This document shows positions 1 to 10,103 of a stretch of DNA of 62,882 nt, piece after piece (the stretch's first letter is position 1; each line of letters begins with the position of its first letter). The stretch spans positions 1 through 62,882 of the forward strand of contig PACC02000080.1 in assembly GCA_002699695.2 (NCBI GenBank). The letters are read 5' to 3'. Origin of the DNA: Paracoccaceae bacterium (GTDB lineage Bacteria; Pseudomonadota; Alphaproteobacteria; Rhodobacterales; Rhodobacteraceae). A model generated the notes under the pieces. The model saw only the letters and a program-made list of their open reading frames with translations. It was not told where the DNA came from and searched no databases. The translations under genes and the position numbers were made by a program.

Positions 1-304
1 AATCTCCTAACAAAATCTTAGCTTTAAGATTATTTTTGTCTGAATTCTTTAACGCTAGAGAATAATATTCTTCTTGTAATTCAATACCAGTGGCTCGCAA
101 ACTAGGGACTCTATTCATCAAGCAAAATAATACGGCACCCGCACCTGTCCCAACATCTAGCACACTATCCCCGGAACACGCAGTGACTGAAGCCGCCAAT
201 AAAACTGAGTCAATGCCTGCTCTAAAACCCTTCTTAGGTTGTAGTAATCTCAATCTGCCCCCTAGGAAAGCATCATCTGAGAACTCATTTTGAATCAATT
301 TCAT
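1..304 (-). CDS. tRNA1(Val) adenine-N6 methyltransferase-like protein, N-terminal part (runs off the window)
   Basis: Not in the ORF track as a minus-strand gene; translated by hand from the ATG at 304. The first 101 residues include FLGGRLRLLQPKKGFRAG near residue 13 and then VLDVGTGAGAV, the S-adenosylmethionine-binding glycine motif. The GG-R-L-R-QP-G-R-AGID opening is typical of the TrmN6/YfiC family that methylates A37 of tRNA-Val, and of unassigned relatives of it. The gene continues past base 1, so the catalytic NPPY motif cannot be checked. It is divergent from ispB, a common alphaproteobacterial arrangement. An in-frame ATG 19 codons upstream exists, but neither start has a clear ribosome binding site, and the shorter one fits the family length better. 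Confidence 0.75.
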   Translation of the reverse strand, partial: MKLIQNEFSDDAFLGGRLRLLQPKKGFRAGIDSVLLAASVTACSGDSVLDVGTGAGAVLFCLMNRVPSLRATGIELQEEYYSLALKNSDKNNLKAKILLGD

Positions 305-498
305 ATTACACTGCAATTCTAGAAGGAGTATATCCGTACCATAAATTAGCATAACTTGATCAATTAAAAAGTATTCAAAAGAAAATTTTCAAAATTTCAT
401 AAAAGTATCTAACATTTCTTTGCTCAAAGAAATTATATCATATAGGATGGTCTACACCCAAAAAAGAGACCTAAAAACTTTTTGTATTCGGTTAAAAA

Positions 499-1488
499 AT
501 GAATGACTTAGATCCTATCGCTGAACTTCAAGACTTACTTAAAGATGATTTAAATGCAATGAATGACATGATCAAAAAGATGATGACTTCAGAAAACACC
601 CCTACAATTCAAAAAATTTCAAACCATATTTTTTCAGCTGGAGGCAAGAAATTACGCCCACTCCTGTGCTTAGCAACAGCAAGAGCCCTAGATTACACTG
701 AGGACAAGCATATTCTTTTGGCTGCTAGTATAGAGTTTGTCCATACCGCTACGCTACTACATGACGATGTAGTCGATGAAAGTTCCACCCGGAGAGGAAC
801 CAAAACAGCAAATATACTCTGGAACAATCAATCTTCTATACTTGTTGGTGATTTTTTGTTTTCCAGAGCTTTTCAATTAATGGTTTCTACAGATTCTCTT
901 GAAATTCTAGAAGTTTTGTCTGAAACCTCAGCTGTAATTGCGGAAAGTGAAGTTTTACAGTTATCCGAAGTAGGAAACGTAAGTACTTCAACCGAAACAT
1001 ATATGAAAATAATCGAAGGTAAAACTGCCGCACTATTCTCTGCCGCAACTCAAACGGGGGCAATGATTTCATCAAGCAATCTAGAACACATAGAGAATTT
1101 TAAATGCTATGGGAAAGCTATTGGCCTGAGTTTTCAGTTAATTGATGATTATCTTGATTATAAAGGCAGTCCTGCAGACATGGGGAAGAGTATTGGTGAT
1201 GATTTCAATAATACAAAGTTAACCTTTCCTCTAATCTCAGCACTAAAAAAAGGCGATTCTTCAGAAAAAAAACTTATAGAGAACTCTCTCCTTAAAGAAC
1301 CTAAAGATCCAGAGGATTTAATTAAAATTATCAGGATCATGGAAAAATATAAAACACTTGAGGAGACTAAAACGGCAGCTAGAAAATGGTCTAGTATTGC
1401 CAGTAAGTCTCTTCAGAAATTACCTAAAAACGATATTACTCAGCTGCTAGGCAAAGTAAGTGAAATCATTGTTCAACGCTCCTCATGA
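499..1488 (+). CDS. ispB: Polyprenyl diphosphate synthase (octaprenyl-type), trans-isoprenyl
   Basis: It extends farnesyl diphosphate with isopentenyl diphosphate units to make the long side chain of ubiquinone, in the cytoplasm. The 329 residues match the family length. The first aspartate-rich motif DDVVD is at 89-93 and the second, DDYLD, at 216-220; GGKKLRP (48-54) is the substrate-binding lysine/arginine motif. Chain length (octa-, nona- or decaprenyl) cannot be read reliably from the sequence; ubiquinone-10 and therefore decaprenyl is common in Alphaproteobacteria. Its stop overlaps the convergent ispE stop within the shared palindrome TCATGA. Confidence 0.93.
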   Translation: MNDLDPIAELQDLLKDDLNAMNDMIKKMMTSENTPTIQKISNHIFSAGGKKLRPLLCLATARALDYTEDKHILLAASIEFVHTATLLHDDVVDESSTRRGTKTANILWNNQSSILVGDFLFSRAFQLMVSTDSLEILEVLSETSAVIAESEVLQLSEVGNVSTSTETYMKIIEGKTAALFSAATQTGAMISSSNLEHIENFKCYGKAIGLSFQLIDDYLDYKGSPADMGKSIGDDFNNTKLTFPLISALKKGDSSEKKLIENSLLKEPKDPEDLIKIIRIMEKYKTLEETKTAARKWSSIASKSLQKLPKNDITQLLGKVSEIIVQRSS

Positions 1489-2340
1489 AAAGAGTTGAGC
1501 GACTCTTATCCATGCTTTAGGGAAACTCTTAGCCAAGTCCAGACTTGCCTTTTGTGCATCACTCTCTTTTAAGAAAAGGCCAAAGCAGGTCGCACCTGAT
1601 CCCGACATGCGGGAAATCTTACAACCCGACGTATTTCTAATAGTATTTAGTAAAGTCATAATTTGTGGAAAAAGTTTTAAAGCTGGTGCCTCAAGATCAT
1701 TTCTCTGATCACGCAGATAGTTTAAAAATATTTCTGCTGTCTTAAAAATTGGTAATATTCCTAATCCTTCATTATTAAAAGTCTGAACTGCGTTGAAAAT
1801 TATTCCCGTGGAAACTTTTTCTCTATTATTTGCCAACACAATCCAAATAGTAGGTGGTTTAGGTGGTTCCACTACTTTTTCAAGGATTTCCCCCCTGCCC
1901 TGCATTCTTTTCAAGTGCCAGTCTAAGCAAGCCGGGACATCGGAACCAAGAGAAATCAAACTGTTCATAGATGGTAAGGGTTGCTGCCATAACTTTGTTA
2001 GCATTCTCAGGACTAACGCTGCATTAGAAGATCCCCCTCCCAGACCTGCGGATATAGGAAGATCCTTATTCAAAATGATTGATGCGCCCTTACCATCGTG
2101 ATTTAAAAGATTGATAGCACTCAAAACAAGGTTTTCTCTACTTTTTAATTCGTCGGCTAGCCTCCCCACCACCTTTAAATCTATATTCCTGGAAGGTTCC
2201 ATAGAAATCTCATCTCCAACCCGCGGGAATGCCACTAGGCTATCAAGACAATGATATCCATCAGATCTCTTGCCTACCACATGCAAAGATAGGTTAACTT
2301 TGGCTCGGGAAATTCTTGAAAAAGATTGCTTTTTTTTCAT
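1483..2340 (-). CDS. ispE: 4-diphosphocytidyl-2-C-methyl-D-erythritol kinase
   Basis: Phosphorylates CDP-ME in the MEP pathway that supplies isopentenyl diphosphate, the substrate of the adjacent ispB. It is a GHMP kinase of 285 residues: AKVNLSL (13-19) carries the conserved lysine, PISAGLGGGSSNAA (95-108) is the phosphate-binding loop, SDVPACL (133-139) carries the catalytic aspartate, and MSGSGATCFG near residue 250 is the C-terminal GHMP motif. It lies 24 bp after the TPR gene on the same strand, so the two are probably co-transcribed. It is convergent with ispB. Confidence 0.94.
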   Translation of the reverse strand: MKKKQSFSRISRAKVNLSLHVVGKRSDGYHCLDSLVAFPRVGDEISMEPSRNIDLKVVGRLADELKSRENLVLSAINLLNHDGKGASIILNKDLPISAGLGGGSSNAALVLRMLTKLWQQPLPSMNSLISLGSDVPACLDWHLKRMQGRGEILEKVVEPPKPPTIWIVLANNREKVSTGIIFNAVQTFNNEGLGILPIFKTAEIFLNYLRDQRNDLEAPALKLFPQIMTLLNTIRNTSGCKISRMSGSGATCFGLFLKESDAQKASLDLAKSFPKAWIRVAQLFS

Positions 2341-2364
2341 TTTCCTTAATTTTTTCTATCATAA

Positions 2365-4038
2365 TCAATTTCCAAAAGAGTCTATCAAACCCTCTTTTAA
2401 TTTCTTCTGAATTTTCGAATTCAATTCTTCATCAGGTGCAAAAAGAAGGGCTCTCCTCCATTGAAAATACGATTCCCTCTTTCTACCTACTTTCCACAAA
2501 ACATCACCATAATGATCATTGACTATTGGGTCCTCTGGCTCAAGTTCAATTGCCTTCTCCATAGGAACGACAGCTTCGTAGTATCGACCCAATTGATAGA
2601 GTCCCCAGGCCAGAGAATCCACGATGTAACCACTTTCAGGACTTTGTTTAACTGCTAACTTGATCATCCCCAGTGCTTCATCTAAATTTTCCCTCCTTTC
2701 TATAAGCATGTAACCAAGATAATTTAAAACTTGCGGTTGCTCCGGTACAAATTCTAGTGCTTTCCGTAAATCCATCATAGACTGTTCATAATTATCCAAC
2801 TGTTCCCTAGCTATTCCACGGAAAAAGTATATCAACCATAATTTTTTATTCTCAAAATCTGAATGGGTATTTGCTACCAAGGCATCAGAATAAGCTATTT
2901 CTGCTAGTTCAAAATTTTCCCTATGCCGATAAGCATTTCCTAAAGCTTCATAGACTTCAAAACTCGCGGTATCATTGTCTATTAGATCTCTTAAATGTTT
3001 GATAGCAAGTTCTTCTCTCGAAGATTCAGTTAGCAACTCTGCAAGCATCAGTTTTGATTTAGGATAAAAAAGATGAGATTTTTCAACCATCATAAGAGTG
3101 TTAATAGCTTCATCTATGAGATTACTGTCAGCAAGGGCTTGAGCTAATCTTATATTAAATCGTGCTTCATTACCTGAAATATAATGTGCAAGTTGACAAT
3201 AAAAAATTTCAATGAGATTCTGATTTACCTCTCTATTACCCCCTCCAGCAAAAAGTATTAGTGTATCGGCTATACCAGTTTCTGGTGTCTTAAAGATGTC
3301 TAGAACTACAGTTTCCCTCTCTTTCATGTTATCGTATAATTTCTTAAGAGTCAGGTTATCTAACCTGCTTCCAATATCATCGCCCAACAAAGAGAGGGCA
3401 CCAGTAACATCATCTGATAGATAAAGAATATTTGATCTGAAAATTTCGTAGCTTTCCCCCAGTACTTTTAGATTCTTCATTTTACCTCTCATCATTTCTA
3501 GGGCCTTTGAGTACTCTCCAAGTTGCGCATAAGCTATAGAAGAATAGTAAGAACCAAGATCAAAACTGAGCTCTGAATCCCTGAAGTTGCTGAACTCCCT
3601 AATGGCTGAATCCAAGTTTCCTATTTTAACATAAATCCATCCTTTTATTGACGTTTTCAAAACATCTGGTAATTGATCCCCGAACTCTACCATTATCTCA
3701 AGCGCTCTATTAAATTGCTTTTCCTTTATTTCACCAATTACTAGTGTTAATCCCAAGGCAGGAGATTGTATTTCTAATTTTTTCATTGTGTTAGCCAACG
3801 AGTATGCTTCTTCAAAATTTCCCGACGCAACCAAGAATAAAAGAGCATCATTATAAATCTCAGGTTGTTTATTGCCCTTGCTTATCATGTCAACGGTATA
3901 TGTAGCTGATTTATCAAAATCGTTTATTGAAGCCGACAAACGAGAGGCTAGGAATGCACCTGAAATCGATGTGCTGCCTTGGGAAGCACAAATACTGCAA
4001 AGAAAAGTCACAAAAAATATTGAATACAGTCTAACCAT
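2365..4038 (-). CDS. Exported TPR-repeat protein of unknown function
   Basis: A 557-residue protein. The first roughly 20 residues (MVRLYSIFFVTFLCSICASQ) look like a signal peptide, with a cysteine that could also make it a lipoprotein; either way it probably sits in the periplasm or on a membrane. Degenerate helical repeats fill the middle, and clear TPR units occur from about residue 340 to 530 (YEALGNAYRHRENFELAEIAY; LNYLGYMLIERRENLDEAL; VDSLAWGLYQLGRYYEAV). No catalytic domain is visible. TPR proteins between ETF:ubiquinone oxidoreductase and ispE are common in Alphaproteobacteria, which suggests a housekeeping scaffold role in the envelope; the specific function is unknown. Confidence 0.85.
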   Translation of the reverse strand: MVRLYSIFFVTFLCSICASQGSTSISGAFLASRLSASINDFDKSATYTVDMISKGNKQPEIYNDALLFLVASGNFEEAYSLANTMKKLEIQSPALGLTLVIGEIKEKQFNRALEIMVEFGDQLPDVLKTSIKGWIYVKIGNLDSAIREFSNFRDSELSFDLGSYYSSIAYAQLGEYSKALEMMRGKMKNLKVLGESYEIFRSNILYLSDDVTGALSLLGDDIGSRLDNLTLKKLYDNMKERETVVLDIFKTPETGIADTLILFAGGGNREVNQNLIEIFYCQLAHYISGNEARFNIRLAQALADSNLIDEAINTLMMVEKSHLFYPKSKLMLAELLTESSREELAIKHLRDLIDNDTASFEVYEALGNAYRHRENFELAEIAYSDALVANTHSDFENKKLWLIYFFRGIAREQLDNYEQSMMDLRKALEFVPEQPQVLNYLGYMLIERRENLDEALGMIKLAVKQSPESGYIVDSLAWGLYQLGRYYEAVVPMEKAIELEPEDPIVNDHYGDVLWKVGRKRESYFQWRRALLFAPDEELNSKIQKKLKEGLIDSFGN

Positions 4039-4086
4039 TTTACAAACTACTTTACCACACTGAATTTCATAGATACTAAGCTATCA

Positions 4087-5742
4087 TCACATGTGTGAGT
4101 AATTTGGGCCCTCCCCACCTTGAGGTGTTTTCCAAGTGATATTTTGACTGGGATCTTTTATATCACAAGTTTTACAATGAACACAATTCTGATAATTTAT
4201 TTGGAATCTGGGGGTGGACCCACTCCCTTCACGCACGATTTCATAAACTCCCGCTGGACAGTAACGTTGTGCAGGTTCATCATAAATAGGCAAATTGTGA
4301 TTAACAGGCACCGATTGATCACCTAAGCTTAAATGACAAGGTTGACCATCACTATGAGAGGTACCAGAAAAACTTATATTTTCGAGGCGCTCAAAACTAA
4401 TCTTGCCATCTGGCTTGGGGTAAGTAATTACCTTACAATTTGAAATAGGTCTAAGCTTGTCATGATCTGCAAATTTGTGATTTATATTCCCAAATAAATT
4501 AAAACTTAAGACACTTGCAACCCACATATCCAAGGCCCCCAAAATGATTCCTACAAATAATCCGAAGCGAGACCAGAGCGGTTTAACATTCCGCACAGGC
4601 ATCAGGTCCTGATATATAGGTCCCGACCTAATCTTAAGTTCATAATTAGTCAAGTCATCATTAGCTCTGCCCGACTGCAAAGCGGTACAAGCCACTTCAG
4701 CTGCACAAATACCCGACAGTATTGCATTGTGGTTTCCCTTTATCCTTGGAACATTGACCAATCCCGCTGAACAGCCTAATAGTAATCCTCCAGGAAAATT
4801 CATTTTTGGTATTGACTGAATTCCGCCTTCACTAATAGCTCGAGCCCCGTATTCTATCCTCTTGCCACCCATTAAAAGCTTTTTAATCATAGGATGGTGT
4901 TTAAATTTCTGAAACTCTTTGTATGGAAATAAGGAAGGATTTGTATAATCCAGATGTACGACAAACCCAATAAATAGCTGATTATTTTCAGCATGATACA
5001 CAAAAGAACCACCACCCGGGTTATTACCTAAGGGCCACCCCATAGTATGCAAAACTTGACCTTCTTTATGATTTTCAGGTCTAATTTCCCAAACTTCCTT
5101 CATCCCTATTCCATGCTTAGGAACATCTGATTCAGCAGCTAAATCATATTTAGAAATCACTTGCTTAGCGAGTGAACCTCGTACCCCTTCTGCTAGAAAA
5201 ATATACTTTCCATTTACTTCCATTCCTGGTTCATACATTGGACCTGGGTTGCCGTCTTCAGTCTTACCAAACTCACCTGCAATCACGCCTGTAACATGAT
5301 TCTCTTTTCCATAAATCAATTCTGAGCATGCCATTCCTGGAAAAATTTCCACTCCAAGATCCTCCGCTTCCCGCGATAACCACCTACATACTTTAGACAT
5401 TGAAACAACATAATTCCCCTCATTTGACATTAATGGAGGCATCAGAAAATTTGGCAATCTTATACCACCAGCTGGACCGAGAAAATAAAATTTGTCTTCT
5501 GATACAGGCGTTCGTATTGGGGTTTCTTTTTCTCTCCAGTTAGGAAAAAGTTTATCCAATCCCTTAGGATCAAGCACAGCACCAGATATTATGTGTGATC
5601 CTACTTCAGCACCTTTTTCTAATATTACTACTTGTAAGTCTGGCTCGAGTTGTTTCAGTTTTATGGCTGCTGATAGACCTGCAGGACCAGCACCTACTAT
5701 AACCACATCATAATCGATAGACTCCCTTTCAAATTGGGGCAT
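4087..5742 (-). CDS. etfD: Electron transfer flavoprotein-ubiquinone oxidoreductase
   Basis: Passes electrons from reduced ETF (from acyl-CoA and other dehydrogenases) to ubiquinone at the inner face of the cytoplasmic membrane. The FAD-binding VVIVGAGPAG is near residues 13-22. The C-terminal 4Fe-4S ligands are C495, C520, C523 and C526 (CPAGVYEI ... NCVHCKTCDI). Length (551 residues) is normal. I use the ATG at 5742 rather than the track start at 5748, because an AGGAG sits directly against 5748 but six bases ahead of 5742. It points to active fatty-acid or amino-acid oxidation. Also known as ETF-QO or ETF dehydrogenase. Confidence 0.95.
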   Translation of the reverse strand: MPQFERESIDYDVVIVGAGPAGLSAAIKLKQLEPDLQVVILEKGAEVGSHIISGAVLDPKGLDKLFPNWREKETPIRTPVSEDKFYFLGPAGGIRLPNFLMPPLMSNEGNYVVSMSKVCRWLSREAEDLGVEIFPGMACSELIYGKENHVTGVIAGEFGKTEDGNPGPMYEPGMEVNGKYIFLAEGVRGSLAKQVISKYDLAAESDVPKHGIGMKEVWEIRPENHKEGQVLHTMGWPLGNNPGGGSFVYHAENNQLFIGFVVHLDYTNPSLFPYKEFQKFKHHPMIKKLLMGGKRIEYGARAISEGGIQSIPKMNFPGGLLLGCSAGLVNVPRIKGNHNAILSGICAAEVACTALQSGRANDDLTNYELKIRSGPIYQDLMPVRNVKPLWSRFGLFVGIILGALDMWVASVLSFNLFGNINHKFADHDKLRPISNCKVITYPKPDGKISFERLENISFSGTSHSDGQPCHLSLGDQSVPVNHNLPIYDEPAQRYCPAGVYEIVREGSGSTPRFQINYQNCVHCKTCDIKDPSQNITWKTPQGGEGPNYSHM

Positions 5743-5981
5743 AAACATCTCCTAAAAATAGCTTTCTTGACAGACAAACAAATTTTGCCTTATTTTTATT
5801 TCCAAGTATAAGTATAAAAGATACCAAATAAAAGAGCCACTTTCATTAGAAATCAAAGGAAAACTAATGCAAGAAAATGTAAGTATATGCGTATATTCCT
5901 AGTACTTAATGATTTAGTTTTTACCCAATTTTATTGTTCAATGCGATTAACCTTCAGGTTGTAAACAAGGTGGAGAGATGA

Positions 5982-6455
5982 ATGGATAAAGTTCCGTTGA
6001 CTTTACAGGGTTATAAAAGTCTTAGTGATGAATTAAAGAAACTAAAATCACAAGAGCGTCCCAATATAATTAAAGCAATTGCCGAAGCACGGGAACATGG
6101 TGATCTATCTGAGAATGCTGAATACCATGCTGCACGTGAAAAGCAGTCTTTTATTGAAGGCCGAATAAAAGAATTAGAGGGAATAATAAGCTTAGCTGAG
6201 GTAATTGACCCAAAAAAACTTTCTGGAACTGTAAAATTTGCTGCAACTGTCACAATATTAGATGAAGATACTGAAGAAGAACGTACTTTCCAGATTGTTG
6301 GAGAACCAGAAGCTGATATTGAAAAGAATAAGTTAAATGTCAAATCTCCCTTGGCTAGGGCCCTAATAGGAAAAGACATTGGTGACAGCGTTGAAGTGAA
6401 ATCACCAGGTGGAACAAAAAACTACGAAATAATATTAATAAATTATGAAATATAA
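5982..6455 (+). CDS. greA: Transcription elongation factor GreA
   Basis: Rescues backtracked RNA polymerase by stimulating transcript cleavage through the secondary channel. The 157 residues are the usual length. The N-terminal coiled coil spans about 10-75, with the tip motif [16 protein letters not shown] (acidic D and E residues that reach the active site), followed by the C-terminal FKBP-like domain ending in GGTKNYEI. The ribosome binding site AAGGTGGAGAG precedes the ATG. It stands alone, 240 bp from the divergent ETF gene and convergent with pheT. Confidence 0.96.
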   Translation: MDKVPLTLQGYKSLSDELKKLKSQERPNIIKAIAEAREHGDLSENAEYHAAREKQSFIEGRIKELEGIISLAEVIDPKKLSGTVKFAATVTILDEDTEEERTFQIVGEPEADIEKNKLNVKSPLARALIGKDIGDSVEVKSPGGTKNYEIILINYEI

Positions 6456-6532
6456 CAAAGTTTTCAAAATAGATTTGATAACATTAATGCGCAAAGAAAG
6501 CACTATATTTCATTTAACCTAATGGTCTTAAA

Positions 6533-8953
6533 TCATCGCAAAGAACCACCTGAGATACCATTGACTTCAGCAATGATTTTCTCACAAAGAAGTTCAATTT
6601 CTTTATCCTCTAAGGTCCGATTCTTGGGTTGGATTAAAACTTCGAATGCTAATGATTTCTTACCTGGGCCCACTTGTTGATAGGCTTTAGATCCTTCAAA
6701 AACATCAAAAAGCTTGACTTCCTTTATCAAATCTTTGTCAAGTTTCTTTATAGCGGTCATAATTTTTTGCACTTCGACATTTTCTCTCATAACAAATGCA
6801 AAATCACGCACCACCGATGGGTAATCTGAATATTCTAAGCTGGATTTTTTAAGTTTATCCCGAGTATCAGGTATCTGTTCAGGGAAAATCGAAAAGATAA
6901 TCGGGATGTCTCCTAAACCCATTCTATGCGCTGTATTCGGATGAAGTTCTCCAAATGATCCTAAAACCTTAAATTTACCCAGCCGAACCAAAGCAGACTT
7001 GTTCGGGTGGAAAAAATTAGGTACCCGCCGATCAAGCTGCAAGCTATCAAGTTTGATTCCAAGATGTCTTAGCACACCTTCCACGCATGACTTTGCATCA
7101 AAAATATCAAAAGGTCTCCTGTTTTCAAACGCGTTTCTTTCTTGGGCGTAACCTACAAAAATACCACCAACATCAAGCTGTTCTTGTCCAGGCTCAGAAC
7201 CAGTAAAGACTTCACCTATTTCAAAGCTAGAAAAGTTTTTGACTCCCCTTGCGTTATTTCTTTTGGCTGATAGTAGAAGACCCGGAAATAGTGAAGGGCG
7301 TAAATGTGTCAGTTCAGAGCTAATAGAATTTGCAAGAGTAACTTCTTCTTTACCTTCCCCAAATAATTTAGCACTTGATTCATCAATGAAACTATAACTG
7401 ATGCATTCTCTAAGACCCTGCGAAGCCAAATAGCGCCGTATTTTGCTAACACTTCGTCTTTGTGAGTTTTGTTTTGCTGCCCTGACACCAAAATTTCTTA
7501 TTGGAAGGGGAGAGGCTATTAATTTATCAAGCGATGTAACTCTTATTATCTCTTCTACAAGATCGATTTCTCCGCCTATATCGGGTCTCCAACTGGGAGC
7601 CTGAACTGAAATGGGTTGAACTTTTTCATTTAATGTAAAGCCTAATGTACGTAAGATATCTAATTGTCGTTTCTTAGGTACTTTTATTCCAGTTACTTTC
7701 TCTACTTTACTTTCCTGAAAATCAATCACTTCTGCTTTGTAAGGATTATCACCAGAGCTCACCAATTCGGAAGGCTTCCCACCACAGATATTGGTAGCCA
7801 ACTCCGTATATAACTCAATACCTGGTATTGTAAAAGAAGGATCGATACCTCTTTCAAATCTATATCTGGCATCTGTAATTAAACCTAATTTTCTACCAGT
7901 CTTTGCCGTAGAAATTGGGTCAAAATATGCCGATTCAATAAAAACATTTCTAGTGTCTTCAGTGCAACCACTGGCCATTCCTCCAATCAAACCTCCTATT
8001 GCTTGGACCCCTTGATCGTCAGCTATGATGGTCATTGAATCATCCAACTCATAATTCTTGCCATCCAATGCTTCAATTTCTTCACCAGAAAATGCTTTTC
8101 GTACTACCAAATTACCTTTCAGCTTATCAGCATCAAATGCATGAAGTGGCCGAGCACTATCAAAAGTCAAAAAGTTTGTTAAATCTACCAAACTTGAGAT
8201 TGGTCGAAGGTTAATTGAATTAAGCCTATTTACTAACCATGTTGGTGAATCGTCATTTCTGATTCCCTTAATGTACCGACCCACAAAATAGGGACAATCT
8301 CTTTCCGATACATCTTTTTTTAGGATAACATTGATAGGACTTTTGTAGTCAGAATAAATTTTATTCGACTTCCTTTCTAAGAATTGACCTATACCCTTTG
8401 CTGCAAGATCTCTTGCTATTCCTCGGACACCGAGAGCATCAGGTCGATTTGGAGTAATAGCTATCTCTATCACTGGGTCAACCTTGCTAGGGTCATTAAT
8501 CTTAAGCCACTCGGCGAACGTTATTCCAACATTTGGCTGATCTAAACAGATGATACCATCATGTTCATCAGACAAGTTAAGTTCAAACTCAGAGCACATC
8601 ATGCCAAAGCTTTCAACATTCCTTATTTTACCAATGGAGATTTTTTTTCCTAAACCTGGAATAAAAGTACCAGGTAAAGCCACTACCACTCCCATTCCTA
8701 ATTTTACATTAGGAGCACCACAAACAATTTGTTTTTTTTCATTACCTAAGTAAACAGAACAAACCTTCAGCTTATCAGCATTAGGATGTTTTTCTACTTC
8801 CGTGATTTTACCTACTATAAACTTCGAAAAATTTTCAGCCGGGTCTGTCACACTTTCTACCTCGAGTCCTAGGTCATTGAGGGCATCCAGTATGACATTA
8901 ATATTGCAATCACATCTTAGGTAAGTTTTCAACCACTCAACAGAAAATTTCAC
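6533..8953 (-). CDS. pheT: Phenylalanyl-tRNA synthetase beta subunit
   Basis: Forms the (alpha-beta)2 enzyme with PheS that charges tRNA-Phe. The 806 residues carry the N-terminal MKFSVEWL segment, the EMAP-II-like tRNA-binding domain (about 40-150; VCSVYLGNEKKQIVCGAPNV), the B3/B4 editing region, a B5 domain, and a C-terminal anticodon-binding FDX-ACB domain (about 710-806, starting near YSDYPSVVRDFAFV). The start codon is GTG, giving exactly the conserved N-terminus. It lies 30 bp after pheS. The downstream neighbour greA is convergent. Confidence 0.96.
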   Translation of the reverse strand: MKFSVEWLKTYLRCDCNINVILDALNDLGLEVESVTDPAENFSKFIVGKITEVEKHPNADKLKVCSVYLGNEKKQIVCGAPNVKLGMGVVVALPGTFIPGLGKKISIGKIRNVESFGMMCSEFELNLSDEHDGIICLDQPNVGITFAEWLKINDPSKVDPVIEIAITPNRPDALGVRGIARDLAAKGIGQFLERKSNKIYSDYKSPINVILKKDVSERDCPYFVGRYIKGIRNDDSPTWLVNRLNSINLRPISSLVDLTNFLTFDSARPLHAFDADKLKGNLVVRKAFSGEEIEALDGKNYELDDSMTIIADDQGVQAIGGLIGGMASGCTEDTRNVFIESAYFDPISTAKTGRKLGLITDARYRFERGIDPSFTIPGIELYTELATNICGGKPSELVSSGDNPYKAEVIDFQESKVEKVTGIKVPKKRQLDILRTLGFTLNEKVQPISVQAPSWRPDIGGEIDLVEEIIRVTSLDKLIASPLPIRNFGVRAAKQNSQRRSVSKIRRYLASQGLRECISYSFIDESSAKLFGEGKEEVTLANSISSELTHLRPSLFPGLLLSAKRNNARGVKNFSSFEIGEVFTGSEPGQEQLDVGGIFVGYAQERNAFENRRPFDIFDAKSCVEGVLRHLGIKLDSLQLDRRVPNFFHPNKSALVRLGKFKVLGSFGELHPNTAHRMGLGDIPIIFSIFPEQIPDTRDKLKKSSLEYSDYPSVVRDFAFVMRENVEVQKIMTAIKKLDKDLIKEVKLFDVFEGSKAYQQVGPGKKSLAFEVLIQPKNRTLEDKEIELLCEKIIAEVNGISGGSLR

Positions 8954-8983
8954 TTTAAATTATCCTAGTTTTTTTCCACGACT

Positions 8984-10066
8984 TTACGTTAAACCGCTAT
9001 GTATCGAAGGTTTTTCAAGCGGATTAAATCCATAATGGTCTAACCAACGCACGTCTCCTTCAAAAAATGAACGCAGATCAGGAATACCATATTTGAGCAT
9101 TGCCAATCTATCTATGCCCATTCCAAAAGCAAACCCCTGATAAAAATCTGGATCAACATTACAAGCTTTAAGAACCTTAGGATGCACCATGCCAGACCCT
9201 AATATCTCTAACCAACTGTCCCCCTGCCCAAGTTTCAACATATTATCTTCCCAAGAACACCTAATATCTACCTCAGCACTCGGTTCAGTAAAGGGAAAAT
9301 GACTGGATCTAAACCTCAATTCTATGTCCCCGATTTCAAAAAATGCTCTACAGAATTCCTCTAAGGTCCACTTCAAGTGACTCATTGTTAGATCCTTATC
9401 AATAGCCAAACCTTCCAGCTGGTTAAACATTGGGGTGTGTGTCTGGTCGTAATCTGAGCGAAAAACTTTGCCAGGCACTATTATTCTGCAAGGTACTCCA
9501 TCTTTTTTCTCCATGTGGCGGATCTGAACCGGACTTGTATGAGTTCTCAAAACATGGGGTACTGATCCAGAGTCGGAACTAGAGTTGACATAAAATGTAT
9601 CAAAATCCTGCCTTGCGGGATGTTCAGAAGGAATATTTAGAGCATCAAAATTGTACCAATCACTTTCAACCTGAGGACCCTCAGCTATAGAAAAACCCAA
9701 ATCTGAGAAAATTTCGACTACTTCATCGGTGACTTGGCTGATCGGATGTATCTTTCCCATTTGAGAAGGCCTCGAAGGCCTTGAAACATCCAACCACTCT
9801 TTACTAATTCTTTCGTTTATACTCTCTTCAGTAATAAGTGTCTTTTTCTTTTCTATCTCTTTAATCAACCTGGACTTAAGAAAATTAAGTTTTGGAGCTC
9901 TGACCTTTCGTTCAGTTTCTTCCATAGAACCTATCAATTTCATAAGGCTGGTAACTTGACCTTTTTTTCCAAGTCCCTTAACTCTAATTTTTTCTAAATC
10001 ATCTAAGGATGAAGCAGCAGATATTGATGCTAGATAGCTTTTTTCTATTTCATCTATATCATCCAT
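8984..10066 (-). CDS. pheS: Phenylalanyl-tRNA synthetase alpha subunit
   Basis: Catalytic subunit of phenylalanyl-tRNA synthetase, a class II enzyme. An N-terminal coiled coil (about 1-90) leads to the catalytic domain, with motif 2 around VFRSDYDQTHTPMFNQLEG and motif 3 around GFAFGMGIDRLAMLKYG near the C-terminus. I use the ATG at 10066 (MDDIDEIE); the track start at 10081 would be TTG. It follows rplT after 144 bp that contain a hairpin and precedes pheT by 30 bp, the standard rpmI-rplT-pheS-pheT order. Confidence 0.95.
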   Translation of the reverse strand: MDDIDEIEKSYLASISAASSLDDLEKIRVKGLGKKGQVTSLMKLIGSMEETERKVRAPKLNFLKSRLIKEIEKKKTLITEESINERISKEWLDVSRPSRPSQMGKIHPISQVTDEVVEIFSDLGFSIAEGPQVESDWYNFDALNIPSEHPARQDFDTFYVNSSSDSGSVPHVLRTHTSPVQIRHMEKKDGVPCRIIVPGKVFRSDYDQTHTPMFNQLEGLAIDKDLTMSHLKWTLEEFCRAFFEIGDIELRFRSSHFPFTEPSAEVDIRCSWEDNMLKLGQGDSWLEILGSGMVHPKVLKACNVDPDFYQGFAFGMGIDRLAMLKYGIPDLRSFFEGDVRWLDHYGFNPLEKPSIHSGLT

Positions 10067-10103
10067 GCTAAGTACTACCAAATTTAAAACTTTTTACATA
10101 TCT

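Noticed and set aside
90-293. 67-residue plus-strand ORF at the left edge
   Set aside because: The minus strand encodes a recognisable methyltransferase N-terminus over the same bases.
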